From: Bradyrhizobium monzae
GTDB taxonomy: Bacteria; Pseudomonadota; Alphaproteobacteria; Rhizobiales; Xanthobacteraceae
Direction of reading: 5' to 3'
Length of the DNA stretch: 59,251 nucleotides
Assembly: GCF_021458635.1 (NCBI RefSeq)
Contig: NZ_JAIRDQ010000019.1
Location: 1-59,251 of the forward strand
Every line of letters starts with the position of its first letter. Within the stretch, counting starts at the first letter, position 1. A program made the translations under genes and the position numbers. This document shows positions 1 to 9,111 of this stretch, one piece after another. The notes under the pieces were generated by a model, which saw nothing but the letters and a program-made list of their open reading frames with translations, did no database searches and was not told the DNA's origin.

Positions 1-362
1 AATACTGGTCAGCCGGTTCGACCGTCGGAGGTGATGCCGGCGTTTGGAGAGCGGTGCGAATGCGCGCGAGCCCGGCGGCCCGGCCGGTGTCAGGAGTCCG
101 AAATGGTGAATTCCGCGGAAGCCCTTAGGTGGAAGTGGAGCAGAAGGCGACGAATAAACTCATCGGCTTCGAGCGCCATCACTTTCGGCTTGTCGTGGTC
201 ACGATAGCCCTTCTAACGGAAGCGGACATGTCCATTCTCACAGGCGAGCAACCGGCTCTCGGCGATCGCGACCCGATGGTCAAGCAGTGGCAATGGCACA
301 TCAGGTGACTCAGGCCTTCAGCGAAACTGGTCCCTCGTTTGCTGACTTCTTCGCCGCGATCT
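1..362 (-). pseudogene. IS91-family transposase remnant (left-truncated by window)
   Basis: Read on the minus strand, two frames together give the IS91 transposase signature: a stretch like RVAIAESRLLACENGHVRF, then KGYRDHDKPKVMALEADEF and IRRLLLH. In intact family members this becomes RFLLHVLPKGFHRIRHYG. The downstream part is recognisable only as scattered pieces (RTALQTPG). Stops and frameshifts interrupt it, so it is dead. The remainder of the element lies outside the window. Confidence 0.7.
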
Positions 363-434
363 AGCATTTTTCGGTCCGCTCAGTCCTGCTCCCCGGACAC
401 GACGGAGACCCCCGAAGTAAGTTAGACCCCCTCC

Positions 435-718
435 ATGCACGCCCGCTGGATTTACCACCCTAACAACCCTACGGGCCGGCGATATCGCTATGGACAATTG
501 TCGGCCGCCTCGTGGGCAAGGAAATCCGTTAGTTCCTCCAATCCGCCTGAGCCAAGCTGTTCTTCCGGTCTAGCCAAGCTTCTACATCTCCTCAGAAAGG
601 CTGCGGCACGAAACCGTCAACGCGGGCTGCACCGCAATCGGCGAAGTCCTACAAGCTTTCACAACCGAGGAATGTGCCGACCATTTCAAAGATGCAAGCG
701 ACGAACCTAGTGTCATCA
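435..718 (+). pseudogene. IS630-family transposase C-terminal remnant
   Basis: The second half reads RLRHETVNAGCTAIGEVL and then FTTEECADHFKDA. This matches the end of IS630-type transposases, where an A[IL]G..L..F.P.EC.NYF.NAGY tail is usual. The first half (about 435-590) is only weakly recognisable and needs frame changes. It is a separate remnant from the IS630 copy that starts about 50 bp downstream, which preserves a different part of the protein. Confidence 0.5.
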
Positions 719-765
719 GGCATTGGAGATGCGAGAGACTATCAAGGCCTACTGTCCCGAGTCAC

Positions 766-1375
766 AAGTGACGTTCAAACTCTCGAGTGATCCAAACTTC
801 GTGGCTAAGGTGCGGATGTCGTGGGACTTTACGTCTCGCCGCCGGAGCACGCCATCGTTCTCTGCGTGGACGAGAAGTCGCAAATCCAAGCGCTAGACCG
901 TAGCCAGCCGATGCTGCCGGAGGCATGACTACAAAAGATATGGCGCCACATCTCTGTTCGCCGCCCTCGATATTGCGACCGGACGCGTCATTGGTAAGTG
1001 CTACGGCGGCGCCGCCGAATTTCGCAAGTTCCTCGACGAGATCGAAGCAAGCGTGCTGGCCGAGTTCGACGTGCACCTGGTCATAGACAATTACGCCACG
1101 GACCAGACGCCGTTGATCCAGAGAAGGTTGGTAAAACGGCCACGCTGGCACGTGCACCTGACCCCGATCAGTTCGTCATGGTCCAACCAGGTGGAGCGCT
1201 TCTTCGCGCTCCTCACCGATAAGAAGATCAGACGTGGCGTCTATCGCAGCTTAGCCGCCCTCATGGCAGATATCGCCTCGTTCATCGAACGACGCAACGC
1301 CCATCCCAAACCGCTCCAATGGACCATCCACCAATGACATCCTTGCCTCTATCGAGCGCTTCTGTCGTTACAGTG
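766..1375 (+). pseudogene. IS630-family transposase remnant with DDE domain
   Basis: Across at least three frames the plus strand spells an IS630 transposase: SDPNFVAKVR, then DEKSQIQALDR, then HDYKRYGATSLFAALDIAT, then EFDVHLVIDNYATDQTPLI, then SWSNQVERFFALLTDKKIRR, and finally an IASIERFC-like end near 1360. The D of DEKSQ, the D of VIDNY and the E of QVERFF correspond to the DDE triad. Frameshifts around 820, 930 and 1020 prevent a full-length product. Confidence 0.75.
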
Positions 1376-1461
1376 CTCCGGAAAAACAAGACGCGATGTT
1401 GCGAACTTCTGGTTCAGGACGCTAGCCGCGCACCATCGTGTAGCGGAACGCCACGATGTGC

Positions 1462-1511
1462 GTCAACTACCAACACTGGCAATTGATCTAGATAACAGAA
1501 GCATGCCACTT
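1462..1511 (+). promoter_or_regulatory. 50-bp conserved upstream element, copy A
   Basis: It begins GTCAACTACCAAC, contains TTGATC near its centre and ends ACAGAAGCATGCCACTT. It matches copy B (41435-41484, minus strand) at 43 of 50 positions by hand count and copy C (38174-38223) clearly but less well. Similarity drops sharply before GTCAAC. A CCA-N4-TGG inverted repeat sits near the start. It lies 68 bp before the flavin monooxygenase start and points toward it. It is probably a transcriptional control element. No known box (nod box, tts box, FixK box) fits. Confidence 0.6.
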
Positions 1512-1578
1512 CATCGGCTAACGGAGCGGAAGATAATCATGGTGCGCTAAGATAGTTTAGTTAAAAAGGAGATACAGC

Positions 1579-2928
1579 ATGCGGCGTAATGAGGAGATGA
1601 AGCTCGGGCTGTTCCTCGCTCAGGCGGGGTATCATGAAGGTGCATGGCGCGATCCGAGCGTGCCAGCGAATGGCGGAGTTGATATCCACCATTATGCCAA
1701 TCTGGCAGCACTTGCCGAACGTGCGGCATTTCACTTCTTGTTTCTCCCTGATAGCCCAAGCGTAGTAGAGCAAGATCGGGCAAGCATAGCTCGCGCAGGT
1801 CGAAATGATAGTTTCGAACCAATCACGCTGTTCTCGGCGCTTTCGTCGAGAACACAAGACATCGGTTTTGTCGCGACAGCGTCGACGACCTACTACCAGC
1901 CTTACCATCTCGCACGCATGTTCGCCTCACTTGACCTCCTATCGCAAGGACGTGCGGCCTGGAACATTGTCACCTCAGGATTTAAGTTCGAAGCCACAAA
2001 TTTCGGCGAAGAGGAGCTTCCGGATCACGACACGCGCTATACTCGAGCGAAAGAGTTCGTGAAGGTCGTAAAGGGTCTTTGGGACTCATGGGAAGACGAC
2101 GCATTCGTGCGCGACAAGGAAAGCGGTATTTATGTTGATACGACGAAGCTGCATTTTCTTAATCACCGAGGGGACTACCTATCAGTCAGGGGCCCATTGA
2201 ACATCGCAAGGCCTCCGCAGGGCTATCCCGTGTTGGTGCAGGCTGGCGCATCCGATGCCGGACAAAGGTTCGCTGCAGAGTTTGGCGAAGTAATATTCAG
2301 CGCTGCGCCTTTCTTAGAGGACGGTAAGCAATATTACGTAACTCTCAAGGAGAAAGCGCGCGCACTTGGGCGGAGGGATGATCAGGTGCTAGTCATGCCG
2401 GGCATTGTGCCGATCGTTGGGAGGACCAAACAAGAAGCGTCTGAGAAGCTTCAAATACTACAATCGTACACGCACATCGACGTTCAAATGGAGACGGCCG
2501 ATCGTTGGTTGGGTTTTGTTGCCGACTTACGTTCAGTGAATCTCGACTCATTGGTCCCTGAATCTCTACCGCAGACGAATTTCGTCCGGAGTCGGCAAAA
2601 GGTGCTCCTCGATCTGGCCACGCACCAGAAATTGACCTGGAGACAACTGATCCGCTTGGTATCGGACTGCCGTGGCCATCTGATGGTTGTTGGAACACCG
2701 GACGAGATTGCCAACAGGATGGTCAATGCATTTGATCAACGAGCGGCTGACGGGTTCAACGTAATGCCAGCGACTGTTCCTGGCGGACTTAAGGACTTTG
2801 TTGAGCTCGTCGTTCCCGAATTGCGCCGACGGGGCAAATTCAGATCCGGTTACTCCGGAAGAACACTAAGGGAGAACCTCGGTCTCACGCGGCCGCTCAA
2901 TCAGTTCGCGCAGGCAAGTCGTCCATGA
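1579..2928 (+). CDS. LLM-class flavin-dependent monooxygenase, NtaA/SnaA/DszA type
   Basis: The 449-residue product has the TIM-barrel signature of the nitrilotriacetate / pristinamycin / dibenzothiophene-sulfone monooxygenase branch: an N-terminal LGLFLAQAGYHEGAWR, then FLPDSPSV, then TTYYQPYHLARMFASLDLLS, AAWNIVTSG, NFGEE and YTRAKEFV. PVLVQAGASDAGQRFAAEFGE marks the middle of the barrel and GTPDEIANRM the C-terminal part. Enzymes of this type use FMNH2 from a separate reductase. No reductase gene is visible nearby. The start is supported by AAGGAG six bases upstream. Conserved element copy A lies just upstream, which suggests co-regulation with the PEP mutase group near 40 kb. The substrate cannot be told from sequence. 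Confidence 0.85.
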   Translation: MRRNEEMKLGLFLAQAGYHEGAWRDPSVPANGGVDIHHYANLAALAERAAFHFLFLPDSPSVVEQDRASIARAGRNDSFEPITLFSALSSRTQDIGFVATASTTYYQPYHLARMFASLDLLSQGRAAWNIVTSGFKFEATNFGEEELPDHDTRYTRAKEFVKVVKGLWDSWEDDAFVRDKESGIYVDTTKLHFLNHRGDYLSVRGPLNIARPPQGYPVLVQAGASDAGQRFAAEFGEVIFSAAPFLEDGKQYYVTLKEKARALGRRDDQVLVMPGIVPIVGRTKQEASEKLQILQSYTHIDVQMETADRWLGFVADLRSVNLDSLVPESLPQTNFVRSRQKVLLDLATHQKLTWRQLIRLVSDCRGHLMVVGTPDEIANRMVNAFDQRAADGFNVMPATVPGGLKDFVELVVPELRRRGKFRSGYSGRTLRENLGLTRPLNQFAQASRP

Positions 2929-3680
2929 AATGTTCACATCTGCTGAGCAGGCTAGGCGTTTGGCACAGTGATGAGTTTTGAGGTTGCGAGCTTTCGGGGT
3001 CCGGACCTCGAGAGCTTGAAAGTTTCAGTTTCGAGACTGACCGAAGCCGCTAGCGGAGGATTTGAGGAGATGACACCAATTCTGGAGGAACCCGCAGGAG
3101 TGCGTTCGTTTTACATATCCCGCTCAATTATTCATGTTAGAAGTTATGCGACCGGAGACCTCGGGCGACGTTGCTAATACCGCCGAGTTCGACTTGACAC
3201 CCTATGGGTTGGCTGTGCATGAAAAGCGTCTACAGCTTCGCCGTTTGTGCCGGACTGATCGGCTGAAGCACATGAGATGGCGAACGCATCACAGCGATGC
3301 CGATTTTGCCAAATGTCTCCTGCGGGGTCGGGGTCGCGCTCGTTCGGGGGACGCAGCATTTTGGTTAGGCTGCTAATTCCGAGTCTCTTCACATCGCTCC
3401 CCGCGATCGAGGAAAGCTTGTCGACGAATGAAGATCGTAGCAGGCCGATTGCGGCTGAGGAGCTTGCCTGATGGAAAGCCAGCCGCCCGACCTTGGGAGT
3501 TGACTGTGCAATGGGGGCATTCTTACGCAATCGCCAGCCGTATCATTCACGGACCAAAGCCTCGATCCATCAGAAGTCTCTCATGTCCTTTTTCTCGAAT
3601 TTGTGGGCCTTTCGGAACCTGCTCGAGGAAATCGGCCAGATGAGACGTGCAGAGGCGTGCTTAAGCCCGAGGCTGCGGCC
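2929..3680. other. Intergenic stretch without a recognised gene
   Basis: Several short open frames exist on both strands. The longest is 118 codons on the minus strand at 3174-3530. None shows a family motif, a convincing ribosome binding site or continuity with a neighbour. It looks like eroded coding DNA between two intact genes. Confidence 0.4.
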
Positions 3681-4154
3681 ATGAAGATTACCAACAAGGA
3701 TCGGCAATTGCTCGCGTTGTTGCAACAAAATGCGCGCGAGCCGATCGCGTCGCTGGCGCGCCAACTGGGCGTTTCACGCACCACGCTTCAAGAACGCATT
3801 AAAAGGTTAGAGGCGAACGGCGTCATCGACGGATACGCGCTACGCCTTGGCAAATGTCTAAAGCAAGACGCAATTCATTGCTTTACCTTGGCTGCTGTCG
3901 ATCATAAGTGCGATGCGGAAGTAGGAGGTCAATTGAAGGCCATTCCCGCTGTGCAGACCGTGTATGTAATAGCGGGTAGTTGGGACCTCATCATCCACAT
4001 CGTCGCTGGAACGCTGGAGCAATTGAGCGCCGAGCTCACTCGGCTGAACCAGATTAGCGGAATTATGCGAGCAGTATCTCACATAATCATAGGGACGAAG
4101 TTCGATCGCAACATCTACCGAGATAGCGCCTCGACCTTAAGCGGCAAGGTTTGA
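3681..4154 (+). CDS. Lrp/AsnC-family transcriptional regulator
   Basis: The 157-residue protein has the standard Lrp/AsnC layout. An N-terminal winged helix-turn-helix (about residues 5-55) reads DRQLLALLQQNAREPIASLA followed by RQLGVSRTTLQERIKRLE and GVIDGYA. A RAM/AsnC ligand-binding domain follows, with IPAVQTVYVIAGSWDLIIHI. Length is typical. The ATG at 3681 begins exactly where family members begin; the upstream in-frame extension from 3603 has no family similarity. Such regulators often control adjacent amino-acid or organic-acid genes. The closest candidates are the flavin monooxygenase upstream and the convergent dehydrogenase operon downstream, but no target can be proven. Confidence 0.85.
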   Translation: MKITNKDRQLLALLQQNAREPIASLARQLGVSRTTLQERIKRLEANGVIDGYALRLGKCLKQDAIHCFTLAAVDHKCDAEVGGQLKAIPAVQTVYVIAGSWDLIIHIVAGTLEQLSAELTRLNQISGIMRAVSHIIIGTKFDRNIYRDSASTLSGKV

Positions 4155-4329
4155 CGCTGAGTAGGCGGTGATGGACGCAGGCTACAGCGTTGATGCCATG
4201 CATCAAGACGGGGAGTTTTCGCTTTTCAGAATGAAAATGGCCTTGAAAGTTGGTTGGAAATCGGTCTGGCCAAGCGTTTGGCATGGACGTTATCGGTTCA
4301 CGCAGTCACGATAAAGAAGTTGAACGGAT

Positions 4330-4440
4330 GGTAGTCAGCAAAAGCGGTCGGCAACTATCGGCTGCCGACAACTGCGTTGTCCTGCTCAAGCGAGAGGGCT
4401 ATCTGGTCAACCAGAAGAAACTCGTGCGGCTCGCATTCTC
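4330..4440 (+). pseudogene. IS3-family transposase OrfB fragment (short)
   Basis: LLKREGYLVNQKKLVRL, preceded by SKSGRQLSAADN, resembles the LRREGWRVNHKRVYRLY segment near the start of IS3 OrfB proteins. Only about 35 codons are recognisable. The rest of the 4155-4696 intergenic stretch shows nothing else. Confidence 0.45.
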
Positions 4441-4696
4441 ATCCTTCGGCCGCTTGGCATCAGACACTTCGATGTGCCGTCGTATTAGGTCTGCCATTTG
4501 TAGGATCTTGTGCTGCCGATCCCGTGTTTGGGGCACAAGTCGGCCGTCCTTGCCTCGGCTTCCTGCTCCCGTAGATATGTTCTGCCGTGAACCGGCTCGG
4601 CTTCGTTTCATCCCTCCGAGGTGATGGGCTCTACCCGTTTTTGGGAGAAGCTTTCCGACCCCAGGGCATAAAGGGCTTAGCGAGGATAAGATGGTC

Positions 4697-6010
4697 CTAG
4701 TGGGACGCCAATTTCTGGCGCCGCACCGCTACTGCTGTCTTATCGACCGGGCCTGCATTGTTCGACCAGCTCTGGCGCAGGAAGGTGGCGAGATCGGCTA
4801 TCTCCTTATCCGAGAGGCGTTGGCCAAACGCCGGCATGGCCAGCCGCATCGGACGGCTTTCCGTCGAAGGCATGCGGGCGCCTTTGAGGATTACGTCGAT
4901 CAGGCCTCCGCTCTGCCGGGCCACCACGATAGGGTTGCCGTCAAGTTCAGGAAAGACGCCTCTGGCACCCTTGCCGTTGGTGAAGTGACATCCATTGCAA
5001 TTATCGAGATAGAGCCTCGGACCCAGATCCATCGAAGGATCGGCGGAGTTCAACAACGCGATAGTCCGCTTGGACCTGTCGTCAATGCGGGCTGGTGGCT
5101 GCTCGGCCGCGTAGCTGATATGGCGGAGATAGGCTACGATCGCGTCGAGATCCTTGCCGGTTAGGTATTGCAGGGAATCCTGCACTACGGGCGTCATCTC
5201 TCCCGTAACGCCCGAGTGGTTGTTGCGTCCCGTTGCCAGAAAAGCCCTCAGCTCCTCGGCGCTCCACTTGGTTGCGGCCGATGCTGGGCCACGCAGGCTG
5301 GGCACCGGCCAGCCGTCGATTTCACCGCCTGTCAAAAAACCCTGCGCCGTCGCGTCGGTACCGTCCTGCGCAAGAAAAAACTTGCGCGGGCTGTGGCAAG
5401 CGCCACAATGCCCAAGTGTCTCGACGATATAGGCGCCGCGATCGAGCACCAGATCATTGTATCGAGGCTTGAATCTAGCCTCATTCAGGGCGAACCAGTT
5501 CCAGGCGCGGATACCCCAGCGCTGGTTAAAAGGGAACGATAGTTGTGTTTGCCTAACTGGGCTTGAGACAGGCTCTACTTTGTTCATGAAATAGTGGTAG
5601 AGCGCGCGTACGTCGTTTTCGGAAATTTTCCGGTAATTCTCATAAGGCATGGCGGGATAGAGATGGGCGCCATCCTTCCGTAAGCCGTCGTAGAGTACCG
5701 CGCGAAAGTCGTCGAGCGTATAGCTGCCGATCCCGGTCTCTCGGTCCGGCGTGATATTCGTCGACCAGATCGTGCCAAACGGACTGGGGATAGCGAGCCC
5801 GCCGGCAAATGGTTTTCTACCTTCGGCGGTGTGGCAAGGCGCACAGTCGGCTAGACGCACCAAATATTCACTCTTGCCGCCATCTTGCGTGAAGTCGCTG
5901 GCCACCAGCTGCTGCGCGGACGTTTTCGCGACAGGCACAAGGACAATCGGCGCAATGGCAATAAGGCCGAGGACGACAAGAGCCAGAACCGCTACGAGAA
6001 GCGTCTTCAT
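4697..6010 (-). CDS. Tri-haem cytochrome c subunit of membrane sugar/alcohol dehydrogenase
   Basis: The 437-residue protein starts with a hydrophobic signal/anchor (MKTLLVAVLALVVLGLIAIA). It carries three c-type haem motifs: CAPCH at residues 56-60, CGACH near 205 and CNGCH near 338. FATPFG-like and LPxF/MPAFGQRLSD segments are typical of these domains. This is the cytochrome subunit of the gluconate / 2-ketogluconate / FAD-glucose dehydrogenase type, passing electrons from the flavoprotein to quinone at the periplasmic face. It is the last gene of a three-gene operon: the GMC subunit ends 13 bp upstream, and a GAGGGG ribosome site overlaps that stop codon. Confidence 0.9.
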   Translation of the reverse strand: MKTLLVAVLALVVLGLIAIAPIVLVPVAKTSAQQLVASDFTQDGGKSEYLVRLADCAPCHTAEGRKPFAGGLAIPSPFGTIWSTNITPDRETGIGSYTLDDFRAVLYDGLRKDGAHLYPAMPYENYRKISENDVRALYHYFMNKVEPVSSPVRQTQLSFPFNQRWGIRAWNWFALNEARFKPRYNDLVLDRGAYIVETLGHCGACHSPRKFFLAQDGTDATAQGFLTGGEIDGWPVPSLRGPASAATKWSAEELRAFLATGRNNHSGVTGEMTPVVQDSLQYLTGKDLDAIVAYLRHISYAAEQPPARIDDRSKRTIALLNSADPSMDLGPRLYLDNCNGCHFTNGKGARGVFPELDGNPIVVARQSGGLIDVILKGARMPSTESRPMRLAMPAFGQRLSDKEIADLATFLRQSWSNNAGPVDKTAVAVRRQKLASH

Positions 6011-6023
6011 CGCACCGGGCCCC

Positions 6024-7790
6024 TCAGATCAGTGGTCGCGGGCGGGGAAGGTAGTGTTTCCGGATCGCGGCTACCGACCAGTAGGCAAGGGCACCAACCG
6101 TTCCAGTCGGGTTATACTGGATGTTCTGCGGGAATGCGTTAGCCCCCATTACGAACACGTTGTGCACGTCCCAGCTCTGCAGATACCTGTTGAGCGCGGA
6201 CGTGTTCGGATCCGTCCCCATGATGGCCCCTCCGACATTGTGTGTTGTCTGATACGGCCGGACGTCGTACATCGCGCCGTCGGATTTGTAGTCCGAATCC
6301 ATGATGTCCGGGTTCATACTCTTGGCGATCGGCTCGATCTGGTTCTTCATGAACTGTGTCATGCGGATGTCGTTGGGCTTCCAGTTGAACGTCATACGCA
6401 GCAGCGGCCGTCCGTATCGGTCCGTATAGGTAGGATCGAGGTCCATATAGGAATCACTGTAGGACATGTTCGATCCGTGTGAGCCAATCGACATAGAATG
6501 GCCATACCACTCTTTGATCGCCTGTTTCCACTGGCCTCCCCAAGAGTGCGTTCCTTTGGGCAGGCGCATGGAGCGGATCGGCTGGCCGTTGGTCGTGCCA
6601 GCGCAGATATAGCTCCCGCCGATGAATCCCTGAGCGCCGAAATCGATGCGGTTGATGGCGAAGTCGTCGATGACGGTACCGTTCGATCCAGCACCAACGA
6701 ACGGATTGAAGTCGATGCCCTTGAAGAATAGCGACGTACCGCCGGTCATCTGATAGGCATAGTTCTTGCCGGTAACGCCTTCGCCGCTGACCGGGTCATA
6801 GGACTTCCCTATGCTCGATAGCAGCATCAGATGCACGTTGTGGAGCTGGTATGCCGCCAGAATCACCAGGTCGGCAGGCTGAATAATCTCCTCACCTTCG
6901 GCCGTCAGATAGGTCACTCCGGTCGCGGTTTTGCGGTCAGGGGAAAGCTCCACCCGAAGGACTTCGGAATTTGCACGGTACTCGAAATTCGGCTTCCGCT
7001 TGAGCGCATCCAGAATGCAGGTCTGTGGCGACGACTTGGAATAGTTGAAGCATCCGAAGCGATCGCAGAAGCCACAGAAATTGCAGGGTCCACGCTGCAT
7101 ACCGTATGGATTAGTATAGGTCTGAGAAGCATTCGCAGAGGGCAGAGGATAGGGGTGATGTCCGATGCTCCGCGCCGCTTTGGCGAACATCAGCGCATCC
7201 ACGGTCTGCGGCAGAGGAGGCATAGGATATTCGCCGGAGCGCGGCGCCTCGAACGGATTGCCATCCTCGACGATTTTCCCGTTGATGTTGCCGGCCTTGC
7301 CGGCAATGCCGGCGACTTTTTCGAAACGATCGAAGTACGGCTCCAGCTCCGAATAGGTGACGCCCCAGTCCTGTATGGTCATGCCTTCGGGAATGATGCC
7401 TTGGCCGAAATTCTCCACCACATACGAGCGCAGGCGTAGTTCCTCCGCCATCGGCCTGAACGAGTTGCCGCTCCAGCACACGCCGGCACCGCCGACGCCG
7501 TCGCCCGGCAGGAAAGAGCCCAGCGAACGATACGGGAGCGCGGTTTCCTCGATCGTGCGGCGTATTGTGAGCGTCGAGTTGCGCGGCTTCTGCATGGCGG
7601 CATAGCGGACTCCGTATTTCAGTTCGTCGGCAATATTGGGGTACCGGAAGTCGGGGATCGTATCGCGATCGTCGCCGCGTTCCAGAGCGAGAACTTCAAG
7701 CCCTTCCTCACAGAGCTCCATCCCGACGATCGCGCCAGTCCATCCCAGGCCGACGATGACAACGTCCTTCTTCTTCGCGGTCGTCGCCAT
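6024..7790 (-). CDS. GMC-family FAD dehydrogenase catalytic subunit (gluconate 2-dehydrogenase type)
   Basis: The 588-residue flavoprotein has an N-terminal FAD-binding motif (VIVGLGWTGAIVGMEL, then LERGDD), a GDGVGGAGVCWSG segment, and the GMC C-terminal region FVMGANAFPQNIQYNPTGTV. The cysteine cluster CNFCGFCDRFGC resembles the segment that holds a small Fe-S cluster in bacterial FAD-glucose dehydrogenases. The length is normal for the family. It sits 2 bp after the small subunit and 13 bp before the cytochrome. Together they would form a periplasmic enzyme oxidising a sugar, sugar acid or polyol into the respiratory chain. The exact substrate is not predictable. No Tat signal is visible, and such subunits are usually exported with the Tat-bearing small subunit. 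Confidence 0.9.
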   Translation of the reverse strand: MATTAKKKDVVIVGLGWTGAIVGMELCEEGLEVLALERGDDRDTIPDFRYPNIADELKYGVRYAAMQKPRNSTLTIRRTIEETALPYRSLGSFLPGDGVGGAGVCWSGNSFRPMAEELRLRSYVVENFGQGIIPEGMTIQDWGVTYSELEPYFDRFEKVAGIAGKAGNINGKIVEDGNPFEAPRSGEYPMPPLPQTVDALMFAKAARSIGHHPYPLPSANASQTYTNPYGMQRGPCNFCGFCDRFGCFNYSKSSPQTCILDALKRKPNFEYRANSEVLRVELSPDRKTATGVTYLTAEGEEIIQPADLVILAAYQLHNVHLMLLSSIGKSYDPVSGEGVTGKNYAYQMTGGTSLFFKGIDFNPFVGAGSNGTVIDDFAINRIDFGAQGFIGGSYICAGTTNGQPIRSMRLPKGTHSWGGQWKQAIKEWYGHSMSIGSHGSNMSYSDSYMDLDPTYTDRYGRPLLRMTFNWKPNDIRMTQFMKNQIEPIAKSMNPDIMDSDYKSDGAMYDVRPYQTTHNVGGAIMGTDPNTSALNRYLQSWDVHNVFVMGANAFPQNIQYNPTGTVGALAYWSVAAIRKHYLPRPRPLI

Positions 7791-7792
7791 GG

Positions 7793-8485
7793 TTATGCCC
7801 TCTCACCTGTAATGCTGACTGGGCCGAGCGGATAGGGCTTGTCCACTCCGACCCATTCGCGGAAGCTCGCCCGCGCGCCAGGAAAGTCAATATGGACCCA
7901 GGCAGCCATTTTGTAATTGCCGCCATACATTGGATCGGCGAAGTAGCCTTCCTTGTTGCTCTGCAGCAGAAGGTCGAAGAAGTTGGCGGCCGGCGTGGAG
8001 GCGAGCGCGATCTCATGCTTCTCGAGGGCAGTCAGGATATCGTTCTGCTCCTCGGGGCTAAGCTCGACGAACGGCCCGCCATGTTTGGCGCGGCACCAGT
8101 CGTTGAGTTTCGCAATGCCGGCCCGGTAAGCCTCGGCGGGGCGAAGCGGCGATTGATAGCCGAGTTGCGGCGGCGCGTTCGGGTCATGCGGACCCTGCAT
8201 ATACCAGTCCGCGCCTTTGCCGAAGTCGTCGGCCAGCTGCAAGTCGATGAAGACGGGAACGCGCGCCTCGATAGCTCCCGGACCATCGCCTTTCGACGGA
8301 ATCAGCCGGGCTGTGGCGGCAAGGATGAAGGCCCACTCATCCGCGGTGAAGAACTGCGGCTGGTACTGTTCGAGCGGCACTGGTGCTGGTTCCTGCGCGC
8401 AAGCCGGCAGCGCGGATATGGCGGCACTGGCTGCTGTTCTCTTGAGAAAAGTCCGGCGGGTTGTGCTCAAGATTTTTGTGTTCAT
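7793..8485 (-). CDS. Small (gamma) subunit of gluconate-2-dehydrogenase-type complex, Tat-exported
   Basis: The 230-residue protein begins with a twin-arginine signal (TRRTFLKRT) followed by a short hydrophobic stretch ending LPAC, which could also be a lipoprotein site. The mature part contains FFTADEWAFILAATARLIPS, IDLQLADDFG and ELSPEEQNDILTAL, as in gluconate 2-dehydrogenase subunit 3 proteins. An in-frame start 16 codons earlier is possible, but the chosen ATG has AAAGG upstream and places the Tat motif correctly. It leads the operon with the GMC and cytochrome subunits and probably carries the flavoprotein through the Tat translocon. Confidence 0.85.
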   Translation of the reverse strand: MNTKILSTTRRTFLKRTAASAAISALPACAQEPAPVPLEQYQPQFFTADEWAFILAATARLIPSKGDGPGAIEARVPVFIDLQLADDFGKGADWYMQGPHDPNAPPQLGYQSPLRPAEAYRAGIAKLNDWCRAKHGGPFVELSPEEQNDILTALEKHEIALASTPAANFFDLLLQSNKEGYFADPMYGGNYKMAAWVHIDFPGARASFREWVGVDKPYPLGPVSITGERA

Positions 8486-9111
8486 ACGCGGTAACCTTTC
8501 TGGCTGGGCGAGCGTGTCATAAAATGCGCGCACCGAAGGGAAAAATCGTAAGCGTGTGGGTCGCCCCGCTAGCGGTTGATCTCGATTGCCAGAGGATATG
8601 CTGGTGATTTGTCCCTAGGAGTTCATGTGAGCGAACATATGTCTGACAACGAGTTTTTGAGGTTGTCACCACGGCGCCGGAGCGCAAGAGAAGAAGGATC
8701 GGGTCGTGAAGGAAACGATAGCGCCGGGGGTGAACGTGTCGATCATAAGGGTGTGCTCTCATGGGCTCGATCCATCGCAATTGTTTCCGTGTCGACGCAA
8801 AGCAACGACCTCGGTGATGGTCGCGCCGCTTTCCGGCCGACCGGTCAAACTCGTGCGCTTTGATGCCGTGGCGGGGAGATGGAGAAAATTCCGATCGGCG
8901 ATCTCCGTGGTATGCGTCGGTGGCGGTATGGAGCCTAAGCGGCCTGCTGCGGTAACCTGGTCCGTTCAGCAGGCCTGATCCCGGGTGGGGCGGGGTTCAC
9001 GCGATCAGCACGCCGGTCGACTTCCGACAAGGAGCAATCGGTTTGACGTCGCTGGTGCGCGATGGTAGGGCCGACCCATTTAGCCGAGCGCTCAATAATA
9101 TTTCTTGATGA
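8486..9111. other. Intergenic stretch without a recognised gene
   Basis: About 625 bp between the dehydrogenase operon and the NHL-repeat gene. Short frames are present on both strands, but none has a motif or supported start. The dehydrogenase promoter should lie in the first 100 bp. No clear -35/-10 pair or terminator hairpin was seen. Confidence 0.35.
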
